From DAOTXS01 sp034435055 (GTDB taxonomy: Bacteria; Chloroflexota; Anaerolineae; UBA4142): 64,000 bases of DNA. The translations under genes and the position numbers were made by a program. Location: contig DAOTXS010000041.1 in the NCBI GenBank assembly GCA_034435055.1, forward strand, positions 97,700 to 161,699. The letters are read 5' to 3'. How positions within the stretch are numbered: the first letter of the stretch is position 1; each line of letters starts with the position of its first letter. The notes below the pieces were generated by a model. The model was not told the DNA's origin. It ran no database searches and saw nothing but the letters and a program-made list of their open reading frames with translations. Shown here piece by piece: positions 22,641-31,625 of this stretch.

Positions 22641-23740
22641 CGCTTCGCCCAGGTGTGCACGTTGCGTGGCGCGCGCTTCAAGTTATCGTGATGATCGTGT
22701 TCGCGTACTGGCTCGCCGCGCCGCCACCGATTCTGGTTACGGTGGGCGCGCCACAATCGGTGCGGACGACGAATCCCAAAATCGGTGTCCACACCCGGCT
22801 CACCGACGAAGCGGACGAATGGAAAATCAAAAAGACGCTGGAGCTGGTGCGCGAAATGGGGTCGCCGTGGATCGTCGAATATTTTCCGTGGGCGTACATT
22901 GAATTCACCGAAGGCGAGTACGATTGGGGACACGCTGATCAAGTTTTCGATCACGCAGAACGACAAGGATTGAAGGTGATCGCGCGGCTGGGTTTTGTGC
23001 CGCAATGGGCGCGCCCGCGCAATGCAGTGACGAGTTATCTGGACGCGACGCGCTATCAATACTTTGCCGAATTCGTGGCGCAATTCATCGCCCATTTCAA
23101 AGGACGCGTCGAGTACGTGATTATTTGGAATGAGCCGAACGTGAATTTCGAGTGGGGCTATCAAGGCGTCAGCCCCGAGGGTTACACAAGACTGTTGCAA
23201 GAGGTTTATGCGCGCGCCAAGCAAGTCGATCCATCAGTCAAAATTTTGGCGGGCGCGCTTGCCCCCACGCTCGCGCCGCCCGGCTCGGTCGATGCGATGA
23301 ACGATTTGGAATACTTGCAAAAAATGTACGATGCCGGCGCGCGCGATTATTTTGATGTGCTGTCGGTTCACGCGTACGGTTGGACCAGCCCGGCGGATGA
23401 AGCGCCCGCCGCGAATCGCGTGAACTTTCGCCGGACGGAATTGTTGCGCGAGACGATGATTCGCAATGGCGATGTGAACAAGCGCGTGATGATCACCGAG
23501 GGCGGTTGGAACGATCATCCACGCTGGACCAAAGCCGTGCGCCCGGCGGAACGCATCGAGTACACGTTGCGCGCGTACGACCTTTGCCGCGCGTGGGACT
23601 GGGTTGATGTCTGCGCGATGTGGGCATTTCGTTATCCCTTTCCTACGCAAACGTACTCGGATTATTTTACATTTGTCACGTCGGAATTTTCTCCCAAACC
23701 GATCTATTATGAAGTTCAGAAATATGCCACGAGACAGTAA
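22610..23740 (+). CDS. Clan-A glycoside hydrolase-like exported protein
   Basis: A 376-residue (beta/alpha)8-barrel protein of GH39/GH5-like type behind a single N-terminal hydrophobic anchor (VIVMIVFAYWLAAPPPI). The acid/base Glu175 lies in IWNEPN and the nucleophile Glu297 in ITEGGWN. The spacing of about 120 residues fits clan A. It probably cleaves a beta-linked glycan outside the membrane. The first residues come from a TTTCAGATTT repeat; a GTG near 22654 is an alternative start. It is related to the N-terminal part of the fusion at 35176-37884, which has lost the acid/base Glu. Confidence 0.82.
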   Translation: MISDFKFQNRSLRPGVHVAWRALQVIVMIVFAYWLAAPPPILVTVGAPQSVRTTNPKIGVHTRLTDEADEWKIKKTLELVREMGSPWIVEYFPWAYIEFTEGEYDWGHADQVFDHAERQGLKVIARLGFVPQWARPRNAVTSYLDATRYQYFAEFVAQFIAHFKGRVEYVIIWNEPNVNFEWGYQGVSPEGYTRLLQEVYARAKQVDPSVKILAGALAPTLAPPGSVDAMNDLEYLQKMYDAGARDYFDVLSVHAYGWTSPADEAPAANRVNFRRTELLRETMIRNGDVNKRVMITEGGWNDHPRWTKAVRPAERIEYTLRAYDLCRAWDWVDVCAMWAFRYPFPTQTYSDYFTFVTSEFSPKPIYYEVQKYATRQ

Positions 23741-24635
23741 ACAGTCGACAGGCAACAGCCGACAGTCAATAAAAGGCAAGCAATTTTTTTCATCCTTCAT
23801 CCTTCATCTTTCATCCTTGAGAGTAGGAACATTTCCTCTTGTCCTGCTAGGATTTTTTCTTGTTGCTTATTGGGGCTTTGTCACTTTTGCCCTTAAGTCC
23901 CCGGCAAAACCGGATGCGACGTGGACGCGCATCGTCGAGACCGGCGCGTTGCGTGTGGGCATCGATCCATCGTTTCCACCGTTTGAATCGGAGGATGGCA
24001 CAGGCCATTTGCGCGGGCTGGACATTGCGCTGGTCGATGAAATTCTGCGCGAGTGGTCGAAGCAAATCGAGATGCCGATTCACGCCGAGTACATTTATAT
24101 CGGTTATGATGGTTTGTACGACGCGTTGAAAGCCGGGCAGTTCGACGCGATTGTATCGGCGTTGCCGTACGATCCCAAGCGGACGGAGGATGTTCGATTC
24201 TCACATTCGTACTTTAACGGCGGTCCGTTCCTCATCGTGCGTGAGCAAGACGCGGCGACAAAAACGCATTTCGATTTGCAAGGCAAACGCATCGGCGTGG
24301 AGTTGGGATCGACCGGCGATGCGTTTGCGCGACGCTGGGAAAAGCGGCTCAAGTATGATCGCCGAGAATTTCACACGCCGGCGGAAACGTTGCGCGCGCT
24401 GAACGATGGTCACATCGATGCCGCGTTCGTCGATCTGATTGCGTTCTACGACTTCACACGGACGAATCGCGGGGTGAAATCCATCGGCGCGCCGCTCGTC
24501 GATGAGTTGATGGTGATTGCCGTTCGCAAAGACGCGCCGACGTTGCTTGCGCAAATCAACGCGGTGATCACGGCGATGAAAGCCGACGGACGGTTGGAGC
24601 AGTTGTGGCAAACGTGGTTGGTGAGTGGTGGATAA
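23724..24635 (+). CDS. Amino-acid-type solute-binding protein (SBP_bac_3), membrane-anchored
   Basis: A 303-residue protein. The N-terminal hydrophobic anchor is PLVLLGFFLVAYWGFV. The SBP_bac_3 fold follows: GALRVGIDPSFPPFE, FDAIVSALPYDPKR, LQGKRIGVELGSTGDA and NDGHIDAAFVDL. It binds a small polar ligand, probably an amino acid, outside the membrane. No lipobox is seen. The first residues come from intergenic words (ACAGTCGACAGG, then CATCCTTCATCC), and TTG 23817 is an alternative start directly before the anchor. No permease or ATPase gene is adjacent, so it may be an orphan sensor or transporter subunit. Confidence 0.78.
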   Translation: MPRDSKQSTGNSRQSIKGKQFFSSFILHLSSLRVGTFPLVLLGFFLVAYWGFVTFALKSPAKPDATWTRIVETGALRVGIDPSFPPFESEDGTGHLRGLDIALVDEILREWSKQIEMPIHAEYIYIGYDGLYDALKAGQFDAIVSALPYDPKRTEDVRFSHSYFNGGPFLIVREQDAATKTHFDLQGKRIGVELGSTGDAFARRWEKRLKYDRREFHTPAETLRALNDGHIDAAFVDLIAFYDFTRTNRGVKSIGAPLVDELMVIAVRKDAPTLLAQINAVITAMKADGRLEQLWQTWLVSGG

Positions 24636-24640
24636 ATAAT

Positions 24641-24665
24641 GCGGGCGACCTTTCTGGTCGCCCGC
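24641..24665. terminator. Strong hairpin between convergent genes
   Basis: GCGGGCGACC (24641-24650) pairs with GGTCGCCCGC (24656-24665) around a five-base loop. It separates the plus-strand binding protein from minus-strand rodA. No long T-run follows in either direction. Confidence 0.7.
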
Positions 24666-24667
24666 AT

Positions 24668-25807
24668 TCACGCATAACTCTTCCCCGCGCCTTCCAACCG
24701 CAAATCGCGATGGCGCAACAACACACTTTGCACCACCCCTTGCGCCGCCAATAACGTGATCAACGAACTGCCGCCCGCGCTGACGTACGGCAATGGAATG
24801 CCGGTCACCGGCATCAACCCCACATTCATTCCCAGGTTCACGTACGCTTGAACTGCCACCACTGCTGTGATGCCGACGACGATCAACTTACCGTACGAGT
24901 CGCGCGCCAACATCGCCGCGCGTACCATTCGCAGTAAGATGAAAACGAACAGTCCAATCACAAACGTCGCGCCGATGAACCCCAACTCCTCACCGATGAC
25001 CGAGAAGATAAAATCGGTTTGGCGGATGCGCAAAAAGCGCAGCTGACTTTGAATGCCGCTACAAAAACCCAAGCCCCAGAATCCGCCCGCGCCAATCGCA
25101 ATCCGCGCTTGCGTTACGTTATAGCCCGTGCCCAACGGATCGCGTCCTGGGTCAAGAAACGTCAGAATGCGTTCTTGTTGATACGGACGCAAGTTGCTCC
25201 ACAGCAACGGCGCGGCAATCACGCTAATGGCTAGAATAATCAGCACGTCGCGCAGTTTCATTCCTGCCGCCAGCGCCATCACGCCCCACGACGCGGCGAT
25301 GACGATGGCTGTGCCAAGGTCCGGTTGGAAATACACCAACGCAATCGGCACGGCAATGAACGAAAACGAAATGACCACGCGATGCCATTGTGCCATTTCC
25401 GATGTGTGATCCGCCATATATTTGGCAACGACGAGCACCAGCAAAAGTTTGCTCAACTCCGAGGGCTGGAACAAAAAGAAACGAAAATCGATCCAGCGTT
25501 GTGCGCCAAGCGTCACTTGTCCGATGGCAAAGACGATGAGCAAAATAAAAATCGTGAAGGCGAGAATGATCCAGCGGAGAAAAGCGTAGAGGCGATAATC
25601 GATCCACGTGAGGATCGCCATTCCGATCAAACCAACCACCGCGTACATTCCTTGGCGCACTGTTACGCTTGACCAATCCAACGCTTCGCCGGTGATGCAC
25701 GCCGTTGCGCTGTAAATCATCAGGATGCCGATGACGACCAGCAAGAGCGTTGCGCCGAGCATCCAAAAATCAAAATGAATCAGGCGCGGACGAGAAATCC
25801 GTTCCAT
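24668..25807 (-). CDS. rodA: RodA cell-elongation glycosyltransferase (SEDS)
   Basis: A 379-residue polytopic SEDS protein with about ten transmembrane helices. It polymerises lipid II into glycan strands during elongation, paired with the class B PBP encoded upstream (mrdA). The SEDS signature GIPLPYVSAGGSSLI is intact, as is the first-helix YSAT region. It is the last gene of the mreBCD-mrdA-minCDE-rodA block, 18 bp after minE. FtsW is excluded by context, not by motif. Confidence 0.93.
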   Translation of the reverse strand: MERISRPRLIHFDFWMLGATLLLVVIGILMIYSATACITGEALDWSSVTVRQGMYAVVGLIGMAILTWIDYRLYAFLRWIILAFTIFILLIVFAIGQVTLGAQRWIDFRFFLFQPSELSKLLLVLVVAKYMADHTSEMAQWHRVVISFSFIAVPIALVYFQPDLGTAIVIAASWGVMALAAGMKLRDVLIILAISVIAAPLLWSNLRPYQQERILTFLDPGRDPLGTGYNVTQARIAIGAGGFWGLGFCSGIQSQLRFLRIRQTDFIFSVIGEELGFIGATFVIGLFVFILLRMVRAAMLARDSYGKLIVVGITAVVAVQAYVNLGMNVGLMPVTGIPLPYVSAGGSSLITLLAAQGVVQSVLLRHRDLRLEGAGKSYA

Positions 25808-25825
25808 AAAACTTGCGGCTTGTTT

Positions 25826-26098
25826 CTAGTGCGTGGTCTTGCGCATCTTGCGCGCGCCCATCACCGGAATATCCGCCGTCAAACGATGGCCTTTGGCGTC
25901 GCTGGAAATCGACACCGCCACGTTGTCCGCATCGATTTCGATATGCTTGGAAATCGCGCCGATGATTTCATCCTTCAACACGTTCAGCGTTTCCGGCGAA
26001 ATATTTGTGCGATCCTGCGTCAATACCAACTGCAAACGTTTCTTGGCGACGGACGCACTGCCCGACGATTTGCCAAAGATGCGCTCAAGCCAATCCAT
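25826..26098 (-). CDS. minE: Cell-division topological factor MinE
   Basis: A 90-residue protein of normal MinE length. The N-terminal part holds the amphipathic membrane-targeting and MinD-contact helix (DRTNISPETLNVLKDEI). The C-terminal half (EIDADNVAVSISSDAKGHR, then LTADIPV) is the dimerising topology domain. It stimulates MinD ATPase and drives pole-to-pole oscillation. It lies 21 bp after minD. Confidence 0.93.
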   Translation of the reverse strand: MDWLERIFGKSSGSASVAKKRLQLVLTQDRTNISPETLNVLKDEIIGAISKHIEIDADNVAVSISSDAKGHRLTADIPVMGARKMRKTTH

Positions 26099-26119
26099 AC
26101 GCTTCCTCTCTTGATTCCA

Positions 26120-26914
26120 CTAACGCCGGAAAAATTTCGCCAAACGATCCATCAAGCCAGTATCCTCGCTAAAAACCTGAAACGGCACCTCTTGTCCCAT
26201 CAAGCGCGCGGCGATCCGCATAAACGCCGTCCCGGCTTCCGAGTGATCTTCCAACGCGACCGGCTGTCCACGATTGGTGGAGGTGATGATCCGTTCATCC
26301 TCCGGTACAATACCCAGCAAATCGATGGCGAGAATTTCCAACACATCGGACGTGTCTAGCATTTCCCCGCGCTTGACCATCGCCGGCCGCAGACGATTGA
26401 TAATCACGCGCGGCGTCGGTTTTTCGTACGCTTCGGTCAAGCCGATCACGCGGTCCGCGTCGCGCACCGACGAAACCTCCGGCGTTACCACCACGATGAC
26501 CTGATCCGCCGGCGCAATCGAATTTTTGAAGCCGGACTCGATCCCGGCGGGCGAATCGATCAGCACAAAATCAAAATCCTTTTTCAGTTCCTCGCCCAAC
26601 TTTTTCATTTGCTCTTCGTTCACCGCCGATTTCATTCGCGTTTGCGCCGCCGGCAAGAGTTGCAGTTCCGGCAAACGTTTGTCTTTGATCAACGCTTGAC
26701 GCAAACGCACGCGTTCCTCCACCACATCGACCAGATCGTACACGATACGATTTTCCAGTCCCATCACCACATCGAGATTGCGCAACCCAATATCCGCGTC
26801 CACGCACGCCACCCGTTGACCGCGCCGGGCAAGCGCAACGCCAAGATTCGCTGTGGTGGTCGTCTTGCCGACGCCGCCTTTGCCGGAAGTAATCGTGATC
26901 ACTTGTCCCGCCAT
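26120..26914 (-). CDS. minD: Septum-site determining ATPase MinD
   Basis: A 264-residue ParA/MinD ATPase. The deviant Walker A is GKGGVGKTTTTANLG at about residues 10-24, and the Walker B region is FDFVLIDSPAGIESG. The C-terminus (DRLAKFFRR) is a membrane-targeting amphipathic helix. It recruits MinC to the membrane away from midcell and oscillates with MinE. It lies between minC and minE in tight order. Confidence 0.96.
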   Translation of the reverse strand: MAGQVITITSGKGGVGKTTTTANLGVALARRGQRVACVDADIGLRNLDVVMGLENRIVYDLVDVVEERVRLRQALIKDKRLPELQLLPAAQTRMKSAVNEEQMKKLGEELKKDFDFVLIDSPAGIESGFKNSIAPADQVIVVVTPEVSSVRDADRVIGLTEAYEKPTPRVIINRLRPAMVKRGEMLDTSDVLEILAIDLLGIVPEDERIITSTNRGQPVALEDHSEAGTAFMRIAARLMGQEVPFQVFSEDTGLMDRLAKFFRR

Positions 26915-26922
26915 CTTGTCTC

Positions 26923-27612
26923 CTATCCGTTCCAGGGTTCAACGACGATCTGTCCGAACTTGACCCGCGCGATTTCGGCGGGGGTCGGCGTCATTCGCTT
27001 TTCATCCGGCGCGCGCGCAATATGCGAGCCGATCCGTAATTGCGTCGGCGCGAGCGCCAGCGCGCCAATCATCGCATTTTCATTCCCAGACGCGCCCGCG
27101 TGAACCACGCCGCGCAATTTGCCCCACACGATAATGTCACCGTCCGCCACCAACTCCGCGCCCGGATTCACGTCGCCTAAAACGATGATCGTTCCGGCGT
27201 AACGATACTTTTGTCCCGACCGAACTGTCCGCTGAATCAACAATGCCGCCGAACCATCAGCCGGGATGACCGGGGGCGGCGCGACTGCCGGCGGCACGGC
27301 ATCCGGGACCACTGCTTCCGGCGGCGTGAGCGCGGCGCGAACTTGACGAAATGCTTCCTGCGAACGTTGTTCCCCCAACACCGAAACCAGCGTCATTTCG
27401 CGTTGCGCCAGCAACGCAATTAGCTCTTCCAATTGCGCCACATCTAGCGCGCGGCCATTGGTTTCTAATAACACGCGCGCGCCGCGAAAAAATGCTTGCG
27501 CCTTCGGACGGCTCAACTGTGTGGCAAGTTCATTCAGGATGGTGTGCCACTCGCCCTCGCCCAGCGTAATCGATAATCCGTCGCGTGTGCCTTTGAAAGT
27601 AACGATGCTCAT
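26923..27612 (-). CDS. minC: Septum-site determining inhibitor MinC
   Basis: A 229-residue protein. The N-terminal alpha/beta domain (about 1-100) is followed by a Pro/Ala linker (APPPVIPADGSA). The C-terminal beta-helix domain includes IVVLGDVNPGAELVADGDI and GNENAMIGALALAPTQLRI. MinC blocks FtsZ polymerisation except at midcell. It is 8 bp upstream of minD and 28 bp after mrdA. Confidence 0.95.
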   Translation of the reverse strand: MSIVTFKGTRDGLSITLGEGEWHTILNELATQLSRPKAQAFFRGARVLLETNGRALDVAQLEELIALLAQREMTLVSVLGEQRSQEAFRQVRAALTPPEAVVPDAVPPAVAPPPVIPADGSAALLIQRTVRSGQKYRYAGTIIVLGDVNPGAELVADGDIIVWGKLRGVVHAGASGNENAMIGALALAPTQLRIGSHIARAPDEKRMTPTPAEIARVKFGQIVVEPWNG

Positions 27613-27640
27613 CTGACTTGCCGTTCACCCGTTTCACAGT

Positions 27641-30019
27641 TTATTGGGTTGGGACAAATTGAACGTTATAGCGTTTGTACGGTTCAACATCGATTGCCAA
27701 CGGTTCGGAATCGGCGGGGGCGATGGTTCGCACGCACCAGCGTTTGGCATCCTTCCAGTACAACGCATTGAAACTGAACGCGCCGTTCCCGTCTGTCGTC
27801 GATGTAAAGACTGCCGCGCCGTCGCACTTGTCCGCGACCACGCGCACGCCATTCACGCCGCGACCGCTTGCATCGACGACTGTACCAAAAACGCCGGGTT
27901 GTTCGTTGCGCCAGCCATCGACGCCGGCGGTGCGACCAACGTACTTGCGCGCGGGGGCGGTCGCCGCAGTACCGTTTGTGGCCGGCGGACGGACGACGAC
28001 CGGCGGCGTGGCGGGTTGCGCGCCGGCAAGCGGCGCGTTCGGCGCGAGTTTGAAATACGCGCGCAAAATATCGGCGGCGACCGGCGTGGCGATTTCCGAA
28101 CCTTCACCACCGCCGTAAATAAACACAGCGACAACGATTTCCGGATTTTCGTACGGTGCAAAAGCGGTAACCCACGCGTGCGTTGGCAAATGTCCGTTCA
28201 CTTTGGGTCCGTAAAATTCGGCGGTGCCGGTTTTCGCCGCGACCGTCACATCGGCAAGATTGGCTTTGACCGCCGTCCCGCGCAACGTGGCGTTCCGCAT
28301 TCCTTCCCGCACAAGCGCTAAATTCTGCGGATCGATTGGCACGCGCCGAATAATTTGCGGATCGATCTTGCGCACGATTCTGCCTTCCGCGTCGACGACC
28401 GAGTGAACGAGTTGTGGTTTGTAGAGCGTGCCGCCGTTTGCCACGACGGCGGTAAAGTTGGCAACTTGCAACGGCGTCGCCAATACGTACCCCTGACCGA
28501 TGCCCATGTTGTACGTGTCGCCCACCGTCCACACATCGCCGATGGTTTTGCGTTTCCAGCCGGCATCCGGCACCAACCCTTTGGCTTCGCCCGGCAAATC
28601 GATGCCGGTGTAATCGCCAATGCCGAACATGCGTGTGTACGCGGCGAGGCGTACTTCGCCCAAGCCGTTGTCAAACGTCGGCGATTCGCCGCCGGACACT
28701 TTGTAAAAAAACACATCGGACGAGAACATCAACGCATCGCGCACGGCGAGCGCGCCAAAGCCGGGTTTGTACCAATCGTAAAACGGTTGCGCGAGGGTTT
28801 CATCATCCGGGTAGTATTTGTTGGGAACCCAGATCACACCCGGCGTCTCGAATTTGGTGTTGATGTCGATGACACGTTCCTGCAACGCCGCGCTTGCCGG
28901 AATCAGTTTGAAGGTCGAGCCGGGCGGATATTGTCCGCTGATGGCTTGATTGACGAGCGGATGCAACGGGTCTTGCGCGAGTGTGGTGTAATCTTCGATG
29001 GAGATGCCGGTTGCAAACAGGTTATTGTCGTAACTTGGCAACGAGACCATCGCCAGAATTTCGCCGGTTTGCGGATTTAGCGCAATCGCAACGCCTTGTT
29101 TGGAACGCGCGCCGCGCAACGCTTTTTGCAAAATCGTCTGCACTGTTTTTTGAAACTCGGCATCGACGGTCAACACTAAATTGTGTCCGGGGGTGGGCGG
29201 CTCTTCGCCCAACAACATCACCTCGCGCCCGGCTACATCGACTTGGATGTAGCGCCGTCCTTTTTCTCCGCGCAAATCATCTTCAAAAGTTGCTTCGAGT
29301 CCCTGCAAACCAACTTGGTCGTTGGGTGCATAATTCTTTGCCGTGTACTCTTCGATCAATTCCGCTGGGATGTGTCCGACGTAACCCAGGATGTGTGCGA
29401 ACAACGGGCCATCGACGTATTCGCGCACCGGCACCAAATCAACGCGCACGCCGGGAAATTCCAAATGATTTTCTTCGAGGTAAAAGGCAACGTTGCGTGG
29501 CACGTTCGACTTGATGAGCACCGGCGTGAACGGATCGCGGTACGCTTTGGCGACGATTTCGCGCAAGCCGGGTTTGCGTTTGGGCGGCGTAACCGCGCGT
29601 TCGACGCCGACCGGCAACGCGCCTAACGCATCGGTGGCGGTGTTTTCGATCACGGTGTCGATGGGCACGTCGAGCAACGGCGCAAGTTCCTGGAACAATG
29701 CTTCAGGGTCGTCCGGCAAATCGGCGGGGACAATCGAAACGCTGAACGACGGCACATTGCGAACGAGAATTTTAGTGTTGCGGTCGTACACAATGCCGCG
29801 CAATGCGTCCGTCCGCACAAGGCGGAAGCGATTCTGATCCGCGGCGCGGCGGTAGGTTGCGCCGTTGGCGATTTGCAAATTGCCTAATTGAAAGACCAGC
29901 AGCGCGAACGCGACGAGGATGCCGACGCGCATCAAGCGAAAATTGCCGCGCGGCTTTTGCTCTTCTTCGGTGACGGTTTGGGCGAAGGAATAATTGTGCT
30001 CGGAATCGTTATCGATCAT
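27641..30019 (-). CDS. mrdA: Penicillin-binding protein 2 (MrdA) with an added C-terminal domain
   Basis: A 792-residue class B PBP. An N-terminal transmembrane anchor precedes the pedestal and transpeptidase domains. The catalytic Ser368 lies in GSTFK; KTGTAEF is also present. It crosslinks peptidoglycan during elongation together with RodA. Typical PBP2 is 600-650 residues; here about 85 extra residues (from ~706) form a beta-sandwich, carboxypeptidase-regulatory/Ig-like domain (GVFGTVVDASGRGVNGVRV). It is preceded by a low-complexity linker (PATPPVVVRPPATNG). This extra domain outside the membrane is unusual. The gene lies between mreD and minC. Confidence 0.93.
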   Translation of the reverse strand: MIDNDSEHNYSFAQTVTEEEQKPRGNFRLMRVGILVAFALLVFQLGNLQIANGATYRRAADQNRFRLVRTDALRGIVYDRNTKILVRNVPSFSVSIVPADLPDDPEALFQELAPLLDVPIDTVIENTATDALGALPVGVERAVTPPKRKPGLREIVAKAYRDPFTPVLIKSNVPRNVAFYLEENHLEFPGVRVDLVPVREYVDGPLFAHILGYVGHIPAELIEEYTAKNYAPNDQVGLQGLEATFEDDLRGEKGRRYIQVDVAGREVMLLGEEPPTPGHNLVLTVDAEFQKTVQTILQKALRGARSKQGVAIALNPQTGEILAMVSLPSYDNNLFATGISIEDYTTLAQDPLHPLVNQAISGQYPPGSTFKLIPASAALQERVIDINTKFETPGVIWVPNKYYPDDETLAQPFYDWYKPGFGALAVRDALMFSSDVFFYKVSGGESPTFDNGLGEVRLAAYTRMFGIGDYTGIDLPGEAKGLVPDAGWKRKTIGDVWTVGDTYNMGIGQGYVLATPLQVANFTAVVANGGTLYKPQLVHSVVDAEGRIVRKIDPQIIRRVPIDPQNLALVREGMRNATLRGTAVKANLADVTVAAKTGTAEFYGPKVNGHLPTHAWVTAFAPYENPEIVVAVFIYGGGEGSEIATPVAADILRAYFKLAPNAPLAGAQPATPPVVVRPPATNGTAATAPARKYVGRTAGVDGWRNEQPGVFGTVVDASGRGVNGVRVVADKCDGAAVFTSTTDGNGAFSFNALYWKDAKRWCVRTIAPADSEPLAIDVEPYKRYNVQFVPTQ

Positions 30020-30119
30020 TGTGGAAAATTATACTCGAAAATAGTCGCATCGTCCAATAGTCTTGGGCTTTTCAAAAACCCGTCTCGATTTTCATTCGCG
30101 CAATGCCAAAACACTTTGC

Positions 30120-30620
30120 CTATTGGAAATCGACTTGACGATACAAACGACGTTGCACGATGGCAAGCGGAAAGTACACGAACGCCGCGGCGAGCGTGTT
30201 CAAGATCGCCGTTGGCAGAGTGATGCGGAGCAAGTAATCACCCCACGGAATCGCCGGTTTAGAGAGCGAGAGGAAGGCAAGGATCAAAACGTGATCGAGC
30301 AATGTTGCGGCAAGCATCATCGCCGGAGGCGTGATCAGATTGCCGCGAAAAAAAGTGCGCTGTCCCCAGCCAACGAGTAAGCCAATGAGGGTAAGTGTAA
30401 AAGTGTGGATGCCAAACGGCAAACCCGAAGCCAGGTCAAGAAGGATGCCGACGATAAAACCCCATTGCGCCGCTTGTCCGAACGGTCCAATCAATCCCCA
30501 CGCGACGACGACAATCAATGCGAGATCAATCTTGAATCCGAAAATCGGCAACAGCGGAAGCCACGCAATCTGAACTACAGCGACTAGAATGAGAAATGGA
30601 ATTGAAATCCAGAGAGTCAT
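30120..30620 (-). CDS. mreD: Rod shape-determining protein MreD
   Basis: A 166-residue protein with about five hydrophobic transmembrane segments and the MreD-like LPIFGFKIDLALIVVVAWG region. It sits in the elongasome membrane complex with MreC, RodA and PBP2. It follows mreC by 8 bp. The 100-bp gap before mrdA shows nothing notable. Confidence 0.88.
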   Translation of the reverse strand: MTLWISIPFLILVAVVQIAWLPLLPIFGFKIDLALIVVVAWGLIGPFGQAAQWGFIVGILLDLASGLPFGIHTFTLTLIGLLVGWGQRTFFRGNLITPPAMMLAATLLDHVLILAFLSLSKPAIPWGDYLLRITLPTAILNTLAAAFVYFPLAIVQRRLYRQVDFQ

Positions 30621-30628
30621 CGTAAGAC

Positions 30629-31552
30629 TCAGGGCGATGGAGTCGGCGTGCGGGTTGGCGTTGGTTTGGGCAGCGGCGTGGGGGATGGTGTGGGTTCTTG
30701 CGTAATGTCGGTTGGAGTAAATTTTTTCAGGATCAAAACGTATTCCAACCGCGTGAAATCCACCGCCGGTTTGAGTGTCGCTTCCTGAAATAGCTCAATG
30801 TCGCGTTTGCGAACTTCGGTAACTTGTCCAATCACCAAGCGTTTGGGAAATGCCGCACCGATGCCGGAGGTGAGAATCAAGTCACCGGTTTTGATCGCCT
30901 CGCCTTGCGGCACGTACTTGATCAACAATTCGCCGCCAATGGTGCCTTGCACCACGCCAGTTGCGCGGGTGGATTGCACCACCGCGTTCACCGACGACGA
31001 CGGATCGATGATGAGCAAAACTTTGGACCAATGTGTCCCCGTTTCAGTTACGCGCCCCGCCAACCCTTGCGGCGTGACGACCGGCATTCCCTTTTTGACG
31101 CCCTCCGCGCTTCCTTGATCGACAATGATCGAGTAGATCAAGTTCGATGGGTCTTGCCCGATCACGCGCGACAGGTCAGGATTGCGTTCCAGCACCGCCG
31201 CACCAACTAGATCAAAATCCGGATTCGATTGTTTGAAACCAAGTTGTTGGCGCAACAACGTGTTTTCGTTTTCGAGTTCGCGGATGCGGATGCGACTATT
31301 GTTCAACTCGTTGATCTGCGTTTCCAATTCAGCAATTCTTTTTTGCAGAGTGGCAATATCCGCCAAGCCGCCAGTAACACCTTGCGCGCCTTCGCCGATG
31401 CTTTCTGCGCCGCGCAACAGCGGCTGGAGCCAGCCGAACATCAAATCTTGTACCGGTTGCAAAACGCCGGTTTGCGCCAGGATTAATGCGAAGAGCGCGG
31501 TGATCAAGAGGAGGGCAAGCCAAGTGTTGCGATTGCGGGGAGAAGAATACAT
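30629..31552 (-). CDS. mreC: Rod shape-determining protein MreC with a Pro-rich tail
   Basis: A 307-residue bitopic protein. A transmembrane helix (about 11-31) is followed by a coiled coil (IATLQKRIAELETQINELN) and the MreC beta-domain (GQDPSNLIYSIIVDQGSAEG, then LAGRVTETGTHWSKVLLI). An upstream ATG at 31600 would add residues translated from an ATTTCAGATTTT-type repeat, so 31552 is chosen. The last ~25 residues are PTPSPTPLPKPTPTRTP-like, an odd Pro/Thr tail outside the membrane. It organises the elongasome with MreB and PBP2. Confidence 0.93.
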   Translation of the reverse strand: MYSSPRNRNTWLALLLITALFALILAQTGVLQPVQDLMFGWLQPLLRGAESIGEGAQGVTGGLADIATLQKRIAELETQINELNNSRIRIRELENENTLLRQQLGFKQSNPDFDLVGAAVLERNPDLSRVIGQDPSNLIYSIIVDQGSAEGVKKGMPVVTPQGLAGRVTETGTHWSKVLLIIDPSSSVNAVVQSTRATGVVQGTIGGELLIKYVPQGEAIKTGDLILTSGIGAAFPKRLVIGQVTEVRKRDIELFQEATLKPAVDFTRLEYVLILKKFTPTDITQEPTPSPTPLPKPTPTRTPTPSP

Positions 31553-31625
31553 TTCAATTTCAGATTTTCGCTTTTCGATTTCGGAACCCGTCGCGAGCAA
31601 TCAGAAATCGGCAATCGAAAATTGA
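31553..31625. repeat. TCAGATTTTCGC-word quasi-palindromic repeat
   Basis: TTTCAGATTTTCGCTTTTCG on the left is mirrored by AATCAGAAATCGGCAATCGA on the right. It fills the whole gap between mreB and mreC. A relative with AATCGGCAATCGAAAATT occurs at 56475-56548 before ubiA. Confidence 0.65.
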
